NCBI RefSeq assembly: GCF_041435215.1
Contig: NZ_CP108394.1
Span: 1,488,001 to 1,552,000, forward strand
DNA: 64,000 nucleotides
From: Streptomyces sp. NBC_01314
GTDB lineage: Bacteria > Actinomycetota > Actinomycetes > Streptomycetales > Streptomycetaceae
Direction: 5' to 3'
Position 1 is the first letter of the stretch. The number at the start of each line of letters is the position of its first letter. The position numbers and the translations under genes are program-made. Under the pieces are notes generated by a model, which worked only from the letters and a program-made list of their open reading frames with translations, did no database searches and was not told the DNA's origin. Of the stretch, positions 54,414 through 63,827 are shown piece by piece.

Positions 54414-57400
54414 TCAGTCCTCGCCGCCCTCCAGGTCCCCTTCCGCCTCCAGGTACACCCGACGCAGCCCCTCCAGCACCGCCGGGTCGGGCTTCTCCCA
54501 CATGCCGCGCGACTCCGCCTCCAGCAGCCGTTCGGCGATGCCGTGCAGGGCCCAGGGGTTGGCCCGCTGCAGGAACTCGCGGTTGGTCTCGTCCAGGACG
54601 TAGGTCTCGGTGAGCTTGTCGTACATCCAGTCGGCGATCACGCCGGTGGTGGCGTCGTAGCCGAACAGGTAGTCGACGGTGGCGGCGAGTTCGAAGGCGC
54701 CCTTGTAGCCGTGGCGGCGCATCGCCTCGATCCACTTGGGGTTGACGACACGGGCGCGGAAGACGCGGGAGGTCTCCTCGACGAGGGTGCGGGTGCGGAC
54801 CGTCTCGGGGCGGGTGGAGTCGCCGATGTACGCCTCGGGGGCCGTGCCGCGCAGGGCGCGGACGGTGGCCACCATGCCGCCGTGGTACTGGAAGTAGTCG
54901 TCGGAGTCGGCGATGTCGTGCTCACGGGTGTCCGTGTTCTTCGCGGCGACCTCGATCCGCTTGTACGCGGTCTCCATCTCCTCGCGGGCCGGACGCCCGT
55001 CGAGTTCCCGGCCGTAGGCGTAGCCGCCCCACACCGTGTAGACCTCGGCGAGGTCGGCGTCGGTGCGCCAGTCGCGGGAGTCGATGAGCTGGAGCAGGCC
55101 GGCGCCGTACGTGCCGGGACGGGAGCCGAAGATACGGGTGGTGGCCCGGCGTTCGTCGCCGTGGGACGCCAGGTCGGCCTGGACGTGGGCGCGGACGTGG
55201 TTGGTCCCGGCCGGCTCGTCCAGGGAGGCGGCGAGACGTACGGCGTCGTCGAGCAGCCCGATGGTGTGCGGGAAGGCGTCGCGGAAGAAGCCCGAGATGC
55301 GCAGGGTGACGTCGATGCGCGGACGGCCCAGCTCCTCCTGCGGGATGGCCTCCAGGCCGGTCACGCGGCGGGAGGCGTCGTCCCAGACCGGGCGGACGCC
55401 GAGCAGGGCGAGGGCCTCGGCCACGTCGTCGCCGGCCGTGCGCATGGCGCTCGTGCCCCACAGCGAGAGGCCGACGGAGGTGGGCCATTCGCCGTTGTCG
55501 GCGCGGTAGCGCTCCAGCAGGGAGTCCGCGAGGGCCTGGCCGGTCTCCCAGGCGAGGCGGGAGGGGACGGCCTTGGGGTCGACGGAGTAGAAGTTGCGGC
55601 CCGTCGGCAGGACGTTGACCAGGCCGCGCAGCGGGGAGCCCGAGGGGCCCGCCGGGACGAAGCCGCCGTTCAGGGCGTGCACACTGTGGTCGAGTTCGGC
55701 CGTGGTCGCGGCGAGCCGGGGCACGACCTCGCGGGCGGCGAACTCCAGGATCGCGGCGACCTGTTCGCCGTGCTCGGTGGGGACGGCGGCCGGGTCCCAG
55801 CCCGCGTCCTCCATCGCCTGCACCAGCGTGCGGGCCTTCTCCTCGGCCTCGTCGGCGGTCGTGCGGGTCGCGGCGGACTCGTCGAGGCCGAGGGCCTCGC
55901 GCAGGCCGGGCAGGGCCGTGGTGCCGCCCCAGATCTGGCGGGCACGGAGGACGGCGAGGACCAGGTTGACGTGGTCGGCGCCGGTGGGCGGGTTGCCGAG
56001 GACGTGCAGACCGTCGCGGATCTGGGCGTCCTTGACCTCGCACAGCCAGCCGTCGACGTGCAGCAGGAAGTCGTCGAAGCCGTCGTCCTCCGGGCGGTCG
56101 TTCAGGCCGAGGTCGTGGTCGAGCCTGGCGGCCTGGATGAGGGTCCAGATCTGGGCGCGGATCGCCGGGAGCTTCGCCGGGTCCATGGAGGAGATCTGCG
56201 CGTACTCGTCGAGGAGTTGCTCAAGACGCGCGATGTCGCCGTACGAGTCGGCGCGGGCCATCGGCGGGACCAGGTGGTCGACGAGGGTGGCGTGGACGCG
56301 GCGCTTGGCCTGGGTGCCCTCGCCCGGGTCGTTGACGAGGAAGGGGTAGACGAGGGGGAGGTCGCCGAGGGCTGCGTCGGGGCCGCAGGCGGCGGACAGG
56401 CCCGCGTTCTTGCCGGGCAGCCACTCCAGGTTGCCGTGCTTGCCGAGGTGGATCATCGCGTCGGCGCCGAAGCCGCCGTCGTCGGCACGGGCCGCGATCC
56501 AGCGGTAGGCGGCCAGGTAGTGGTGGGAGGGCGGGAGGTCCGGGTCGTGGTAGATCGCGATCGGGTTCTCGCCGAAACCGCGCGGCGGCTGGATGAGGAT
56601 CAGCAGATTGCCGAAGCGGAGGGCCGCGAGGACGATGTCGCCCTCCGGGTTGGCGCTGCGGTCGACGAACATCTCACCGGGCGCCGGGCCCCAGTGTTCC
56701 TCGACGGCGGTGCGCAGTTCCGCAGGGAGCGTGGCGTACCAGCGGCGGTAGTCGGCCGCGGGGATACGGACCGGGTTGCGGGCCAGTTGCTCCTCGGTGA
56801 GCCAGTCCTGGTCGTGGCCGCCGGCCTCGATGAGCGCGCGGATCAGTTCGTCGCCGTCGCCGGAGGCCAGCCCGGGGACGTCGGCGCCCCCGAAGTCGTA
56901 GCCCTCTTCGCGCAGTCGGCGCAGGAGGGCGACCGCGCTGGCGGGGGTGTCCAGGCCGACCGCGTTGCCGATGCGGGAGTGCTTGGTCGGGTAGGCGGAC
57001 AGGACGAGCGCGAGACGCTTGTCGGCGTTGGCGATGTGCCGAAGTCGCGCGTGGCGTACGGCGATTCCGGCGACGCGGGCGGCGCGCTCGGGGTCGGCGA
57101 CGTAGGCCGGGAGGCCGTCCTCGTCGATCTCCTTGAAGGAGAACGGGACGGTGATCAGACGGCCGTCGAACTCGGGGACGGCGATCTGGCTGGCCGCGTC
57201 GAGCGGGGAGACACCCTCGTCGCTCTCCGCCCAGGCGGCGCGCGAGCCGGTCAGGCACAGGGCCTGCAGGATCGGCACGTCGAGACCGGTCAGGGCGCCC
57301 GCGTCCCAGGACTCGTCGTCGCCGCCGGCCGACGCCTCGGCGGGCTTGGTGCCGCCCGCCGCGAGGACGGTGGTGACGATGGCGTCGGCGGCCCGCAGTT

Positions 57401-58043
57401 CCTCGATCAGCTCGGGCTCGGGGGCGCGCAGGGACGCCACGTACAGCGGCAGCGCGCGGGCGCCCGTGTCCTCGATCGCCTCGCACAGGGCGCCCACGAA
57501 CGCGGTGTTGCCGCTCATGTGGTGGGCCCGGTAGTAGAGCACGGCGACGGTCGGGCCGTCGGTGCCCTCTCGTGGGGTGCGCTCCAGCGGGCCCCAGGAC
57601 GGAGCCGGCGCGGGGGCGTCGAAGCCGTGCCCGGTGAGCAGGACGGTGTCGGAGAGGAAGCGGGCGAGCTGCTCCAGGTTGGCGGGGCCGCCGTGGGCGA
57701 GGTAGGCGTGCGCCTCGGCGGCGATGCCGACGGGGACCGTGGAGGCGGCCATCAGCTGGGCGTCGGGGGCCTGTTCACCGGTGAGGACGACGACCGGGCG
57801 GCCGTCGGCGAGCAGCAGGTCGAGGCCGTCCTGCCAGGCTCGGATACCGCCGAGGAGGCGGACGACGACCAGGCCGGCGCCGTCGAGGAGGGCCGGCAGG
57901 TCGTCCAGCGCGAGGCGGGAGGGGTTGGCGAAGCGGTACGGGACCGGGCCGTCGGCCGCGCGGGCGCTGAGCAGGTCGGTGTCGGACGTCGACAGGAGCA
58001 GGATGTGGGGCTGCGTCGAGCGCTCCCCGGACGATGGCTGCAT
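54414..58043 (-). CDS. cobN: Cobaltochelatase large subunit
   Basis: This 1209-residue protein inserts cobalt into hydrogenobyrinic acid a,c-diamide in aerobic cobalamin synthesis, with CobS and CobT or ChlD/ChlI-like partners. Family stretches include VAVLYYRAHHMSGNTAFVGA, MIHLGKHGNLEWLPGKNAGLS and YGFDD-like metal-site segments, and KGAFELAATVDYLFGYDATT near the C-terminus. Length matches actinobacterial CobN. Start ATG 58043. A cobalamin riboswitch lies in the leader, so expression should fall when cobalamin is plentiful. Confidence 0.95.
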   Translation of the reverse strand: MQPSSGERSTQPHILLLSTSDTDLLSARAADGPVPYRFANPSRLALDDLPALLDGAGLVVVRLLGGIRAWQDGLDLLLADGRPVVVLTGEQAPDAQLMAASTVPVGIAAEAHAYLAHGGPANLEQLARFLSDTVLLTGHGFDAPAPAPSWGPLERTPREGTDGPTVAVLYYRAHHMSGNTAFVGALCEAIEDTGARALPLYVASLRAPEPELIEELRAADAIVTTVLAAGGTKPAEASAGGDDESWDAGALTGLDVPILQALCLTGSRAAWAESDEGVSPLDAASQIAVPEFDGRLITVPFSFKEIDEDGLPAYVADPERAARVAGIAVRHARLRHIANADKRLALVLSAYPTKHSRIGNAVGLDTPASAVALLRRLREEGYDFGGADVPGLASGDGDELIRALIEAGGHDQDWLTEEQLARNPVRIPAADYRRWYATLPAELRTAVEEHWGPAPGEMFVDRSANPEGDIVLAALRFGNLLILIQPPRGFGENPIAIYHDPDLPPSHHYLAAYRWIAARADDGGFGADAMIHLGKHGNLEWLPGKNAGLSAACGPDAALGDLPLVYPFLVNDPGEGTQAKRRVHATLVDHLVPPMARADSYGDIARLEQLLDEYAQISSMDPAKLPAIRAQIWTLIQAARLDHDLGLNDRPEDDGFDDFLLHVDGWLCEVKDAQIRDGLHVLGNPPTGADHVNLVLAVLRARQIWGGTTALPGLREALGLDESAATRTTADEAEEKARTLVQAMEDAGWDPAAVPTEHGEQVAAILEFAAREVVPRLAATTAELDHSVHALNGGFVPAGPSGSPLRGLVNVLPTGRNFYSVDPKAVPSRLAWETGQALADSLLERYRADNGEWPTSVGLSLWGTSAMRTAGDDVAEALALLGVRPVWDDASRRVTGLEAIPQEELGRPRIDVTLRISGFFRDAFPHTIGLLDDAVRLAASLDEPAGTNHVRAHVQADLASHGDERRATTRIFGSRPGTYGAGLLQLIDSRDWRTDADLAEVYTVWGGYAYGRELDGRPAREEMETAYKRIEVAAKNTDTREHDIADSDDYFQYHGGMVATVRALRGTAPEAYIGDSTRPETVRTRTLVEETSRVFRARVVNPKWIEAMRRHGYKGAFELAATVDYLFGYDATTGVIADWMYDKLTETYVLDETNREFLQRANPWALHGIAERLLEAESRGMWEKPDPAVLEGLRRVYLEAEGDLEGGED

Positions 58044-58124
58044 GCGGCTGCTGGCCTTCCTCGGGGTCCGCGCCCCGGGCGGTGTCGGATCGGAGTCTCC
58101 CCTGCTCGGGCGGGACCGAGGGGT

Positions 58125-58262
58125 ACGGGGAAGGGAGTTCCTGACTCGCCCGCCCCTCCTGGGACGGACTCACAGTGGCGGGACCGCGCCGGACTCACAC
58201 CGGCTTCCTCCCCTGATCGCCATGGTGGCGTCGGCGGACCGGATGATCCACCAAGCAGCATA
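58125..58262 (-). ncRNA. Cobalamin riboswitch upstream of cobN
   Basis: On the minus strand the leader contains GAAGCCGGTGTGAGTCCGGC, then GGTCCCGCCACTGTGAGTCC, the conserved core of cobalamin riboswitches, and the B12 box GAGTCAGGAACTCC at 58147-58134. The 5' boundary is approximate. It precedes cobN by about 80 bases and does not cover the divergent cobG gene. Expected action is to lower cobN expression when adenosylcobalamin is bound; the mode (transcription or translation) is not clear. Confidence 0.9.
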
Positions 58263-58300
58263 GTAAGGGTCGCCTCAAAAGGGCGGAGGATACGTCCGTT

Positions 58301-59626
58301 GTGCCGGTGGGTATGCTCGCCGCCATGTCCACGCCTCCCGTCCGTTCATCGTCCCAGGCCACAGCGGTCACACGGGACCGTGGCGACGCCTGCCCGGGGA
58401 CGTTGCGGCTGCACGCGGCGGACGACGGGGCGCTGGCCCGGGTCCGGGTGCCCGGTGGTGTGCTGACCGTCCGCCAGGCCGAGGCGCTCGCGGACGCGGC
58501 GCGGCGGCTCGGCGATGGTGATCTTCACCTCACCTCGCGCGGCAATGTGCAGCTGCGGGGACTCGCCGACGGCTGCGGGGGCGAGCTGGCCGAGTCGCTG
58601 GACGCGGCCGGGCTGCTTCCCTCCGCCGGGCACGAGCGGGTGCGCAACATCGTGGCCTCGCCCCTGTCCGGGCTCGACGGGCGGGGCCTGCGGGACGTAC
58701 GGCCCTGGCTGTCGGCGCTCGACGCGGGGCTGTGCGCGAGCGACGCGGCGCGGGAGTTGTCGGGCCGGTTCCTGTTCGCGCTCGACGACGGGCGCGGGGA
58801 CGTGGCCGGGCTCGACGCCGATGTGACCGTGCGGGCGGCCGAGGACGGCGGTGCGCTGCTGGCCCTCGGAACGGCCGACGAGGCCCTGTCCGTGCCCGCC
58901 GAGAAGGCGCCCCGTGCCGCGCTGGCCGCCGCCGAGACCTTCTTGGCGGCGGCGCGGGAGAGCGGATCCCGGGTCTGGCGTGTGACCGAACTCCCACTCC
59001 AGGACGGGCTGCTCCGCCAGGTACACGGCCGTCTGGCCGCCGACGGCATCGACGCCGTGCGCCGGTCCCGGACCGGAACCGGGACGACCGGGGCCGGGGG
59101 CCCGCTTCCTGGCACGGTCGGCGACGCCCTCTGCGTACACGCACCCCTCGGGCGCCTCACCGCCCTCCAGTGGCGGGAGTTGACGCACCTCGCGTCCACG
59201 ACCCCGTGCGGTGAACTGCGACTGACACCCTGGCGCGGAGTCGTCGTCCCCACGCCGGGCATGCGCGAGGAACAGGCGTCCGAAGCGCTCGCACGGCTCT
59301 CCGTGACCGGTCTCGTCACCGATCCCGCCTCCCCGTGGCTCCGCGTCGGCGCCTGCGTCGGGCGGCCCGGATGCGCCAAGTCCCTTGCGGACGTGCGGGC
59401 GGACGCGACCGCGAGCCTCGACGCGGCCGGGCACGGCGTCCTCCCCGTGTACTGGTCCGGCTGCGAACGCCGCTGCGGGCACCCCAGGGGCGAACGGATC
59501 GACGTGGTGGCCGTGCCGGACGGCGGCTACCGGCTCTCCCGCACCGCCCCCGGGCAGGAACCGCGCACCACGTCCATGGCCGACCCCGGCCGACTCGCCA
59601 CCGCCCTGGCGGCGATCACCCCATGA
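58301..59626 (+). CDS. cobG: Precorrin-3B synthase
   Basis: This 441-residue enzyme is of the sulfite/nitrite reductase fold and carries out the oxygen-dependent ring step of aerobic cobalamin synthesis. It has two half-domains; the 4Fe-4S-type motif is [16 protein letters not shown] followed by [13 protein letters not shown]. The annotated GTG start has GGAGGA 10 bases upstream. An ATG at 58325 would give 433 residues and is a fair alternative. It begins the cobG-cobH-cobIJ operon. Confidence 0.88.
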   Translation: MPVGMLAAMSTPPVRSSSQATAVTRDRGDACPGTLRLHAADDGALARVRVPGGVLTVRQAEALADAARRLGDGDLHLTSRGNVQLRGLADGCGGELAESLDAAGLLPSAGHERVRNIVASPLSGLDGRGLRDVRPWLSALDAGLCASDAARELSGRFLFALDDGRGDVAGLDADVTVRAAEDGGALLALGTADEALSVPAEKAPRAALAAAETFLAAARESGSRVWRVTELPLQDGLLRQVHGRLAADGIDAVRRSRTGTGTTGAGGPLPGTVGDALCVHAPLGRLTALQWRELTHLASTTPCGELRLTPWRGVVVPTPGMREEQASEALARLSVTGLVTDPASPWLRVGACVGRPGCAKSLADVRADATASLDAAGHGVLPVYWSGCERRCGHPRGERIDVVAVPDGGYRLSRTAPGQEPRTTSMADPGRLATALAAITP

Positions 59627-59660
59627 CCCGCACGAACACACCCGCACCGACGACACCCGT

Positions 59661-60323
59661 ATGACGACCGAGAGCAGCGAGAAGACCACCGTGACCACGT
59701 ACGAGTACGAGAAGGACGGCCCGGCGATCTACCGCCAGTCCTTCGCCACCATCCGCGCGGAGGCGGACCTCGCGGCCCTGCCCGCCGATGTCAGCCAGGT
59801 CGCGGTCCGGATGATCCACGCCTGCGGAATGGTCGACCTCGTACGGGACTTGGCGTACACGCCCGACGTGGTGGCCCGTGCCCGTGCGGCCCTGCGCGCC
59901 GGGGCGCCCATCTTCACCGACGTCCGGATGGTCGCCAGTGGAGTGACCCGCAAGCGGCTGCCCGCCGACAACGACGTGCTGTGCACGCTCTCCGACCCGG
60001 CCGTCCCCGCGCTGGCGGCGAAGCTGGGCACCACGCGCAGCGCCGCCGCGCTGGAGCTGTGGCGGGACCGGCTGGAGGGGTCGGTCGTGGCCGTCGGCAA
60101 CGCGCCCACCGCGCTCTTCCGGCTCCTGGAGATGATCGAGGAGGGCGCGCCCCGGCCCGCCGCCGTCATCGGCGTGCCGGTCGGGTTCGTCGGCGCCGCC
60201 GAGTCCAAGGAGGCGCTCGCCGCGCACCCGTCGGGCCTGGAGCACATCGTCGTACGCGGCCGTCGTGGCGGGAGCGCCATGGCCGCCGCCGCGCTCAACG
60301 CGATCGCGAGTGAGGAAGAGTGA
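59661..60323 (+). CDS. cobH: Precorrin-8X methylmutase
   Basis: This 220-residue enzyme moves the C11 methyl group to C12, giving hydrogenobyrinic acid. Family signs are [13 protein letters not shown] with the catalytic His, [30 protein letters not shown] and [18 protein letters not shown], all close to CobH/CbiC. The ATG at 59661 has no strong ribosome site; a GTG at 59691 would give 210 residues, nearer the family length. The stop overlaps the next gene by GTGA. Confidence 0.92.
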   Translation: MTTESSEKTTVTTYEYEKDGPAIYRQSFATIRAEADLAALPADVSQVAVRMIHACGMVDLVRDLAYTPDVVARARAALRAGAPIFTDVRMVASGVTRKRLPADNDVLCTLSDPAVPALAAKLGTTRSAAALELWRDRLEGSVVAVGNAPTALFRLLEMIEEGAPRPAAVIGVPVGFVGAAESKEALAAHPSGLEHIVVRGRRGGSAMAAAALNAIASEEE

Positions 60324-61810
60324 AAGGCAAGCTGTACGGGGTGGGGCTCGGCCCCGGTGACCCGTCCCTGATGACCGTCCGGGCCGTCGAGGTGATCTCC
60401 GAGGCGGATGTGATCGCGTATCACAGCGCCCGCCACGGCCGTTCCATCGCCCGCTCGATCGCGGAGAAGCACCTGCGTGCCGACCACATCGAGGAGCGGC
60501 TGGTCTATCCGTTGACGACGGAGACCACCGACCATCCGGGCGGCTACAAGGGCGCGATGGAGGAGTTCTACGCGGAGGCGTCGGCGCGGCTGGCCGCCCA
60601 TCTCGACGCGGGGCGCACTGTCGCGGTCCTCGCGGAGGGCGACCCGCTCTTCTACGGCTCCTACATGCACATGCACAAGCGGCTCGTGGACCGCTACGAC
60701 ACCGAGGTCGTCCCCGGAGTCACGTCCGTGTCCGCCGCCGCCGCGCGTCTGGGGACGCCGCTCGTCGAGGGCGAGGAGGTGCTGACGATCCTGCCGGGCA
60801 CCCTCCCCGAGGAGGAACTGACCGCACGGCTCGCCGCGACGGACGTGGCCGTGGTGATGAAGCTGGGGCGGACCTTCACCAAGGTCCGCAGCGCGCTGGA
60901 GAGTTCGGGGCGGCTGGGCGAGGCCCGCTATGTCGAGCGGGCCACCATGCCCGGGGAGCGGATCGCCGAACTGGCGGACGTGGAACCGGAGTCGGTGCCG
61001 TACTTCTCGGTGGCCGTGCTGCCCAGCCGGGTCGACACCGAGCGGCCCCAGGCGCGGGAGCGGGGTGAGGTCGTCGTGGTCGGGACCGGGCCCGCCGGTC
61101 CGCTGTGGCTGACTCCGGAGACGCGGGGCGCGCTCGCCGCCGCCGACGACCTGGTCGGCTACACCACCTACCTGGACCGGGTGCCGCGGCGCGCGGGCCA
61201 GGTCCGGCACGGCTCGGACAACCGGGTCGAGTCGGAGCGCGCCGAGTTCGCCCTCGATCTGGCCCGGCGCGGGCGTCGGGTCGCGGTCGTCTCCGGTGGC
61301 GACCCGGGGGTCTTCGCCATGGCGACGGCCGTACTGGAGGTCGCCTCGCGGGAGGAGTACACGGACGTCCCGGTACGGGTGCTGCCGGGGGTGACCGCCG
61401 CCAACGCGGCCGCCGCCCGCGCGGGCGCCCCGCTCGGCCACGACTACGCCACGATCTCCCTCTCCGACCGGCTCAAGCCGTGGGAGGTCATCGCCGAGCG
61501 GCTGCGCGCGGCGGCCTCGGCGGACCTGGTGCTGGCCCTGTACAACCCCGGTTCGCGCAGCCGTGTGTGGCAGGTGGGCAAGGCGCGCGAGCTGCTGCTG
61601 GAGCATCGGGCGCCGGACACCCCGGTGGTGGTCGCGCGGGACGTGGGCGGCTCCGGCGAGCGCGTACGGATCGTACGGCTGGCCGACCTGGATCCGGCCG
61701 AGGTCGACATGCGCACGATCCTGCTGGTCGGCTCCTCGCAGACCCAGGTCGTACGGCGTGGGGACGGCGAGCGGATCGTCTGGACGCCCCGCCGGTATCC
61801 GGAGGCGTGA
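60320..61810 (+). CDS. cobIJ: Fused precorrin-2 C20- and precorrin-3B C17-methyltransferase
   Basis: This 496-residue fusion joins CobI (about 1-240) and CobJ (about 245-490). CobI begins [20 protein letters not shown] and has [17 protein letters not shown]. CobJ begins [18 protein letters not shown] and has [20 protein letters not shown]. Both halves show the SAM-binding loops of the tetrapyrrole methylase family. Fusion of CobI and CobJ is common in actinobacteria. GTG start overlaps cobH. Confidence 0.93.
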   Translation: MKGKLYGVGLGPGDPSLMTVRAVEVISEADVIAYHSARHGRSIARSIAEKHLRADHIEERLVYPLTTETTDHPGGYKGAMEEFYAEASARLAAHLDAGRTVAVLAEGDPLFYGSYMHMHKRLVDRYDTEVVPGVTSVSAAAARLGTPLVEGEEVLTILPGTLPEEELTARLAATDVAVVMKLGRTFTKVRSALESSGRLGEARYVERATMPGERIAELADVEPESVPYFSVAVLPSRVDTERPQARERGEVVVVGTGPAGPLWLTPETRGALAAADDLVGYTTYLDRVPRRAGQVRHGSDNRVESERAEFALDLARRGRRVAVVSGGDPGVFAMATAVLEVASREEYTDVPVRVLPGVTAANAAAARAGAPLGHDYATISLSDRLKPWEVIAERLRAAASADLVLALYNPGSRSRVWQVGKARELLLEHRAPDTPVVVARDVGGSGERVRIVRLADLDPAEVDMRTILLVGSSQTQVVRRGDGERIVWTPRRYPEA

Positions 61811-61844
61811 GCGGGGCGGTGCCGCGTGCGGCTGCCGCCGGGGT

Positions 61845-62591
61845 TCAGCGGGCCGGAAGGCGCTGTTGGACCCAGTGGGCAGCCGCCTCCGGGTCCGCCA
61901 CCACGGTGACGCCCTCGGGCACGGGCGGCCTGCGCACCACGACGACCGGCACCCCGGCCTCCCGGGCGGCGGTCAGTTTCGGCGCGGTGGCCGCTCCCCC
62001 GCTGTCCTTCGTCACGACGACGTCGACGGTGTGGCGGCGCAGCAGGTCCCGCTCCCCGTCGAGGGTGAAGGGGCCCCGGTCGAGCAGCACCTCCATCCGG
62101 GCCGGGTGCGGGGTCTCGGGCGGGTCGACGGACCGTACGAGGAACCACAGGTCGTCCAGGGCCGCGAAGGCGGCCAGGCCCAGGCGGCCGGTGGTGAGGA
62201 ACACGCGCCGGCCGAGCGTGGGCAGCAGTCGCGCGGCCTCCGCCAGGGAGCCGACGTCGTGCCAGTCGTCGCCGGCGGCCGGGACCCAGCCGGGCCGGCG
62301 CAGGGCGAGCAGGGGAACATGGGTGGTGGCGGCAGCCCGTGCCGCGTGGAAACTCATGATCCCGGCGAAAGGATGGGTGGCGTCGATGAGCGCGTCCACC
62401 CCGTGTTCGCGCAGCCAGGCGGCCAGCCCCTCGGCCCCGCCGAAGCCGCCGACGCGGACCTCGCCCGGGGGCAGCCGGGGGCTGGCGACCCGTCCGGCGA
62501 GGGAGCTGGTCAGCCGCAGGCCGGGCGTGCCGTGCAGCAGCTCGGCCAGGCGGCGGGCCTCCGTGGTTCCGCCGAGTATCAGTACGTGCAT
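61845..62591 (-). CDS. cobK: Precorrin-6A reductase
   Basis: This 248-residue NADPH-dependent reductase reduces a double bond of precorrin-6A. It begins LILGGTTEARRLAELLHG, has DALIDATHPFAGIMSFHA, and VDVVVTKDSGGAATAPKLTAA, the conserved CobK/CbiJ segments. Start ATG 62591; a longer frame upstream lies within the divergent cbiD gene. The start codons of cobK and cbiD are only 18 bp apart. Confidence 0.92.
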   Translation of the reverse strand: MHVLILGGTTEARRLAELLHGTPGLRLTSSLAGRVASPRLPPGEVRVGGFGGAEGLAAWLREHGVDALIDATHPFAGIMSFHAARAAATTHVPLLALRRPGWVPAAGDDWHDVGSLAEAARLLPTLGRRVFLTTGRLGLAAFAALDDLWFLVRSVDPPETPHPARMEVLLDRGPFTLDGERDLLRRHTVDVVVTKDSGGAATAPKLTAAREAGVPVVVVRRPPVPEGVTVVADPEAAAHWVQQRLPAR

Positions 62592-62609
62592 GGAAGTCCG
62601 GGTCCGTTC

Positions 62610-63818
62610 ATGAGCGGTGAAGCGAAAGACATCGGCGAAGCGAAAGACGTAGGTGCGGGGAAGGACGTAGGTGCGGGGAAGGACGTAGGTGCGGGGAAGG
62701 ACGTCGGCGAGGCCAAGGGTGGTCGCGCGGCCCAACTCAAGCACACCGGTCTGCGGCACGGCTGGACCACGGGTGCCTGTGCGACCGCCGCCACGACGGC
62801 CGCGTACACGGCGCTGCTGACCGGCGAGTTCCCCGACCCGGTGACCATCACCCTGCCGAAGGGGCAGACCCCGTCGTTCGCGCTCGCCGTCGAGGGGCTG
62901 ACGGGCGACAGCGCGATGGCGGGGATCGTGAAGGACGCGGGCGACGATCCGGACGTCACGCACGGCGCTCTGGTCCGGGCCACCGTGCGGCGGCTGCCCG
63001 CCGGGGCAGGGGTGGTCTTCCGGGCCGGCTCCGGCGTCGGGACGGTCACCCGTCCCGGCCTGCCCCTGCCGGTCGGCGAACCGGCGGTGAACCCGGTCCC
63101 CCGGCAGATGATGCGGGACCACGTGGCCGAGGTCGCCGCCCGGCACGGCGGCACCGGCGATGTCGAGATCACCCTCTCCGTCGACCACGGCGAGGAGATC
63201 GCCCGCTCCACCTGGAACCCCCGCCTGGGCATCCTCGGCGGACTGTCGATCCTCGGCACCACCGGGATCGTCGTCCCGTACTCCTGCTCGGCGTGGATCG
63301 ACTCCATCCGGCGGGGCGTGGACGTGGCGCGGGCGGCCGGGCGCAGGCATGTCGCCGGGTGCACGGGGTCGACGTCGGAGAAGACGGTCGTCGCCGAGTA
63401 CGCGCTGCCCGAGGACGCGCTGCTCGACATGGGTGACTTCGCGGGCGCGGTGCTCAAGTACGTGCGCCGGCATCCCGTCGACCGGCTGACCATCTGCGGC
63501 GGCTTCGCCAAGCTCTCCAAGCTCGCCGCCGGCCATCTCGACCTGCACTCCGCCCGTTCCCAGGTCGACAAGGGCTTCCTCGCCGAGCTGGCCCGGCGCG
63601 GCGGCGCGGACGAGGCGCTGGCCGCCGAGGTGGCCGGCGCCAACACCGGGCTCGCCGCGCTCCAGCTGTGCATGGCGGCCGGGGTGCCGCTCGGCGACCT
63701 GGTGGCGACGACGGCCCGCGACGAGGCACTGGCCGTGCTCCGGGGCGCGCCGGTCGCGGTCGACGTCATCTGCATCGACCGGGCGGGCACGGTCGTGGGC
63801 CGCAGCACGGTCGGTTAG
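62610..63818 (+). CDS. cbiD: Cobalt-precorrin-5B C1-methyltransferase (CbiD)
   Basis: This 402-residue protein has the CbiD core starting HTGLRHGWTTGACATAATTAA and including GDVEITLSVDHGEEIARST, CGGFAKLSKLAAGHLDLHS and ANTGLAALQLC. In the anaerobic pathway it methylates C1. Here it occurs with aerobic CobG and CobN. The first 42 residues are an unusual extension of repeated KDVGAG units coded by an 18-bp tandem repeat. Start is the ATG at 62610; a start after the repeat is possible but the first in-frame Met there falls inside the core. Confidence 0.9.
   Translation: MSGEAKDIGEAKDVGAGKDVGAGKDVGAGKDVGEAKGGRAAQLKHTGLRHGWTTGACATAATTAAYTALLTGEFPDPVTITLPKGQTPSFALAVEGLTGDSAMAGIVKDAGDDPDVTHGALVRATVRRLPAGAGVVFRAGSGVGTVTRPGLPLPVGEPAVNPVPRQMMRDHVAEVAARHGGTGDVEITLSVDHGEEIARSTWNPRLGILGGLSILGTTGIVVPYSCSAWIDSIRRGVDVARAAGRRHVAGCTGSTSEKTVVAEYALPEDALLDMGDFAGAVLKYVRRHPVDRLTICGGFAKLSKLAAGHLDLHSARSQVDKGFLAELARRGGADEALAAEVAGANTGLAALQLCMAAGVPLGDLVATTARDEALAVLRGAPVAVDVICIDRAGTVVGRSTVG
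62643..62714. repeat. 18-bp tandem repeat in the 5' end of cbiD
   Basis: Three near-identical 18-base units, consensus AAGGACGTAGGTGCGGGG (first unit AAAGACG...), start at 62643, 62661 and 62679; a diverged fourth starts at 62697. Weaker units precede from about 62622. Each unit adds six residues to CbiD. Confidence 0.85.
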
Positions 63819-63827
63819 CGCCCTCGG

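Noticed and set aside
53868-58466. Very long open frame (over 1500 codons) on the plus strand
   Set aside because: It is antisense to cobN and overlaps the hydrolase gene in another frame. Its composition is that of a GC-rich shadow frame, while cobN shows clear family motifs.
62643-62714. Direct repeats that could suggest a CRISPR array
   Set aside because: The units are contiguous with no unique spacers and lie in frame within cbiD.
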